Of a stretch of 64,000 bases of DNA, positions 63,573-64,000 are shown one piece after another. Within the stretch, counting starts at the first letter, position 1; the number at the start of each line of letters is the position of its first letter. Origin of the DNA: CBDATB01 sp965199745 (lineage in GTDB: Bacteria > Bacteroidota > Bacteroidia > Cytophagales > Flammeovirgaceae); the NCBI GenBank assembly GCA_965199745.1, contig CBDATB010000013.1:372001-436000 (forward strand). The letters run 5' to 3'. A model generated the notes under the pieces. It had not been told where the DNA came from. It saw only the letters and a list, made by a program, of their open reading frames with translations, and did not search any database. Both the position numbers and the translations under genes were made by a program.

Positions 63573-64000
63573 ATGGCTTTTCGCCTGTCAGCAAAAACTC
63601 AATTATTTTTCTTGCATTTGCTGGGCTGATATTATGCCCAATATTTTCGTCAAAAATATACAGTGCATTTTTACTATTTAAGAAACTGAGTTCTTCGGCA
63701 GTAGGCCTGCCCACGGATCTGTCTTTTCCACCGAAGTAAAAAAGTATTTTGTCTTGGCTCAGTTCTATTTCTTTGAGTAACTCGGTATAGTGGTTTTGTC
63801 CTAATGCTGCGGCAAATTTCGCCAAACTAGCGAAGTTTTCTCCTTCCAGGTTTTGTTGTGAGATAGTAACGCCATCACTTTCAAAACTAACAGGAATCCC
63901 TCTGCTGAAACTCCTCCATACTTCTTCGGTCATATCTAAGCGACCTCCTCCGAGGAAAGCTCTGTCAAATTTCATTTCTTGCCGTACCAAAAGATCTTCA
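63571..64000 (-). CDS. Alpha/beta-hydrolase-fold protein, partial (5' end outside window)
   Basis: About 143 residues of the C-terminal half, open to the right edge. 'FDRAFLGGGRLDM' near its visible start, 'ILFYFGGKDRSVGRPTAEEL' with the likely acid residue in 'GGKD', and 'DENIGHNISPANARKIIEFL' with the catalytic histidine in 'IGHNIS' fit an alpha/beta hydrolase. The nucleophile block would be beyond the window. Substrate unknown. Confidence 0.75.
   Translation of the reverse strand, partial: EDLLVRQEMKFDRAFLGGGRLDMTEEVWRSFSRGIPVSFESDGVTISQQNLEGENFASLAKFAAALGQNHYTELLKEIELSQDKILFYFGGKDRSVGRPTAEELSFLNSKNALYIFDENIGHNISPANARKIIEFLLTGEKP

Overview
The window comes from a member of the Bacteroidota with moderately low GC. 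Several independent signs agree. There are two giant surface proteins, one ending whole with a type IX secretion (T9SS) C-terminal sorting domain after an 'LYPNPA' motif. A promoter of the TTTG-N19-TAnnTTTG class sits before rplS. There is a GlnII-type glutamine synthetase, a DUF4783 protein, an lptE gene overlapping a sigma-54 activator gene, and no obvious Shine-Dalgarno sequences. The closest lineage cannot be named from sequence alone. The protein set looks like a free-living or particle-associated heterotroph.

Layout. 1-14.3 kb: two adjacent giant T9SS adhesin-like genes built from near-identical modules. The first runs off the left edge; the second has an internal frameshift. Between and behind them lie scraps of the same modules and a decayed toxin-antitoxin pair. 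14.3-16.1 kb: a GNAT protein and a YggS-type PLP protein (minus strand). 16.5-27 kb: branched-chain amino acid genes ilvD-ilvB-ilvN and ilvC, ilvA (plus strand), split by a three-gene minus-strand set that fits lysine/aminoadipate catabolism (saccharopine dehydrogenase family, DUF1338/HglS family, ALDH7-type aldehyde dehydrogenase). 27-31 kb: surface polysaccharide genes (MBOAT O-acyltransferase, an SGNH-like partner with a probable poly-T frameshift, a nucleotide-sugar epimerase) and a DUF4783 protein. 31-38.5 kb: a VWA-like membrane protein, a lone sufC, a secreted leucine-rich-repeat protein and a large predicted outer-membrane metallopeptidase/propeller protein. 38.7-47.7 kb: stress and envelope genes clpB, ppk1, a sigma-54 activator, lptE and dnaK. 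clpB and dnaK share an unusual promoter layout. 48-53.8 kb: hisF-hisIE, an M16 peptidase, glnA, rplS, a methyltransferase and an RluA-type pseudouridine synthase. 53.9-64 kb: maeB, a large SNF2 ATPase, an IS200/IS605 (TnpB) 3'-end scrap beside tRNA-Gln, a long-chain acyl-CoA synthetase, a phosphohexomutase and a partial alpha/beta hydrolase.

How the genes work together. ilvA makes 2-oxobutanoate; IlvBN, IlvC and IlvD then carry the common steps to the oxoacid precursors of isoleucine and valine. The reverse-strand trio would take saccharopine to aminoadipate and 2-oxoadipate to 2-hydroxyglutarate, although the first enzyme and the transaminase are not here. ClpB and DnaK are disaggregase partners and appear co-regulated. 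The most unusual part is the adhesin locus: exact kilobase-scale duplications, one mid-gene frameshift and about 60-bp self-copies pasted after a stop codon point to very recent, ongoing recombination. No complete insertion sequence, prophage or CRISPR array was seen.
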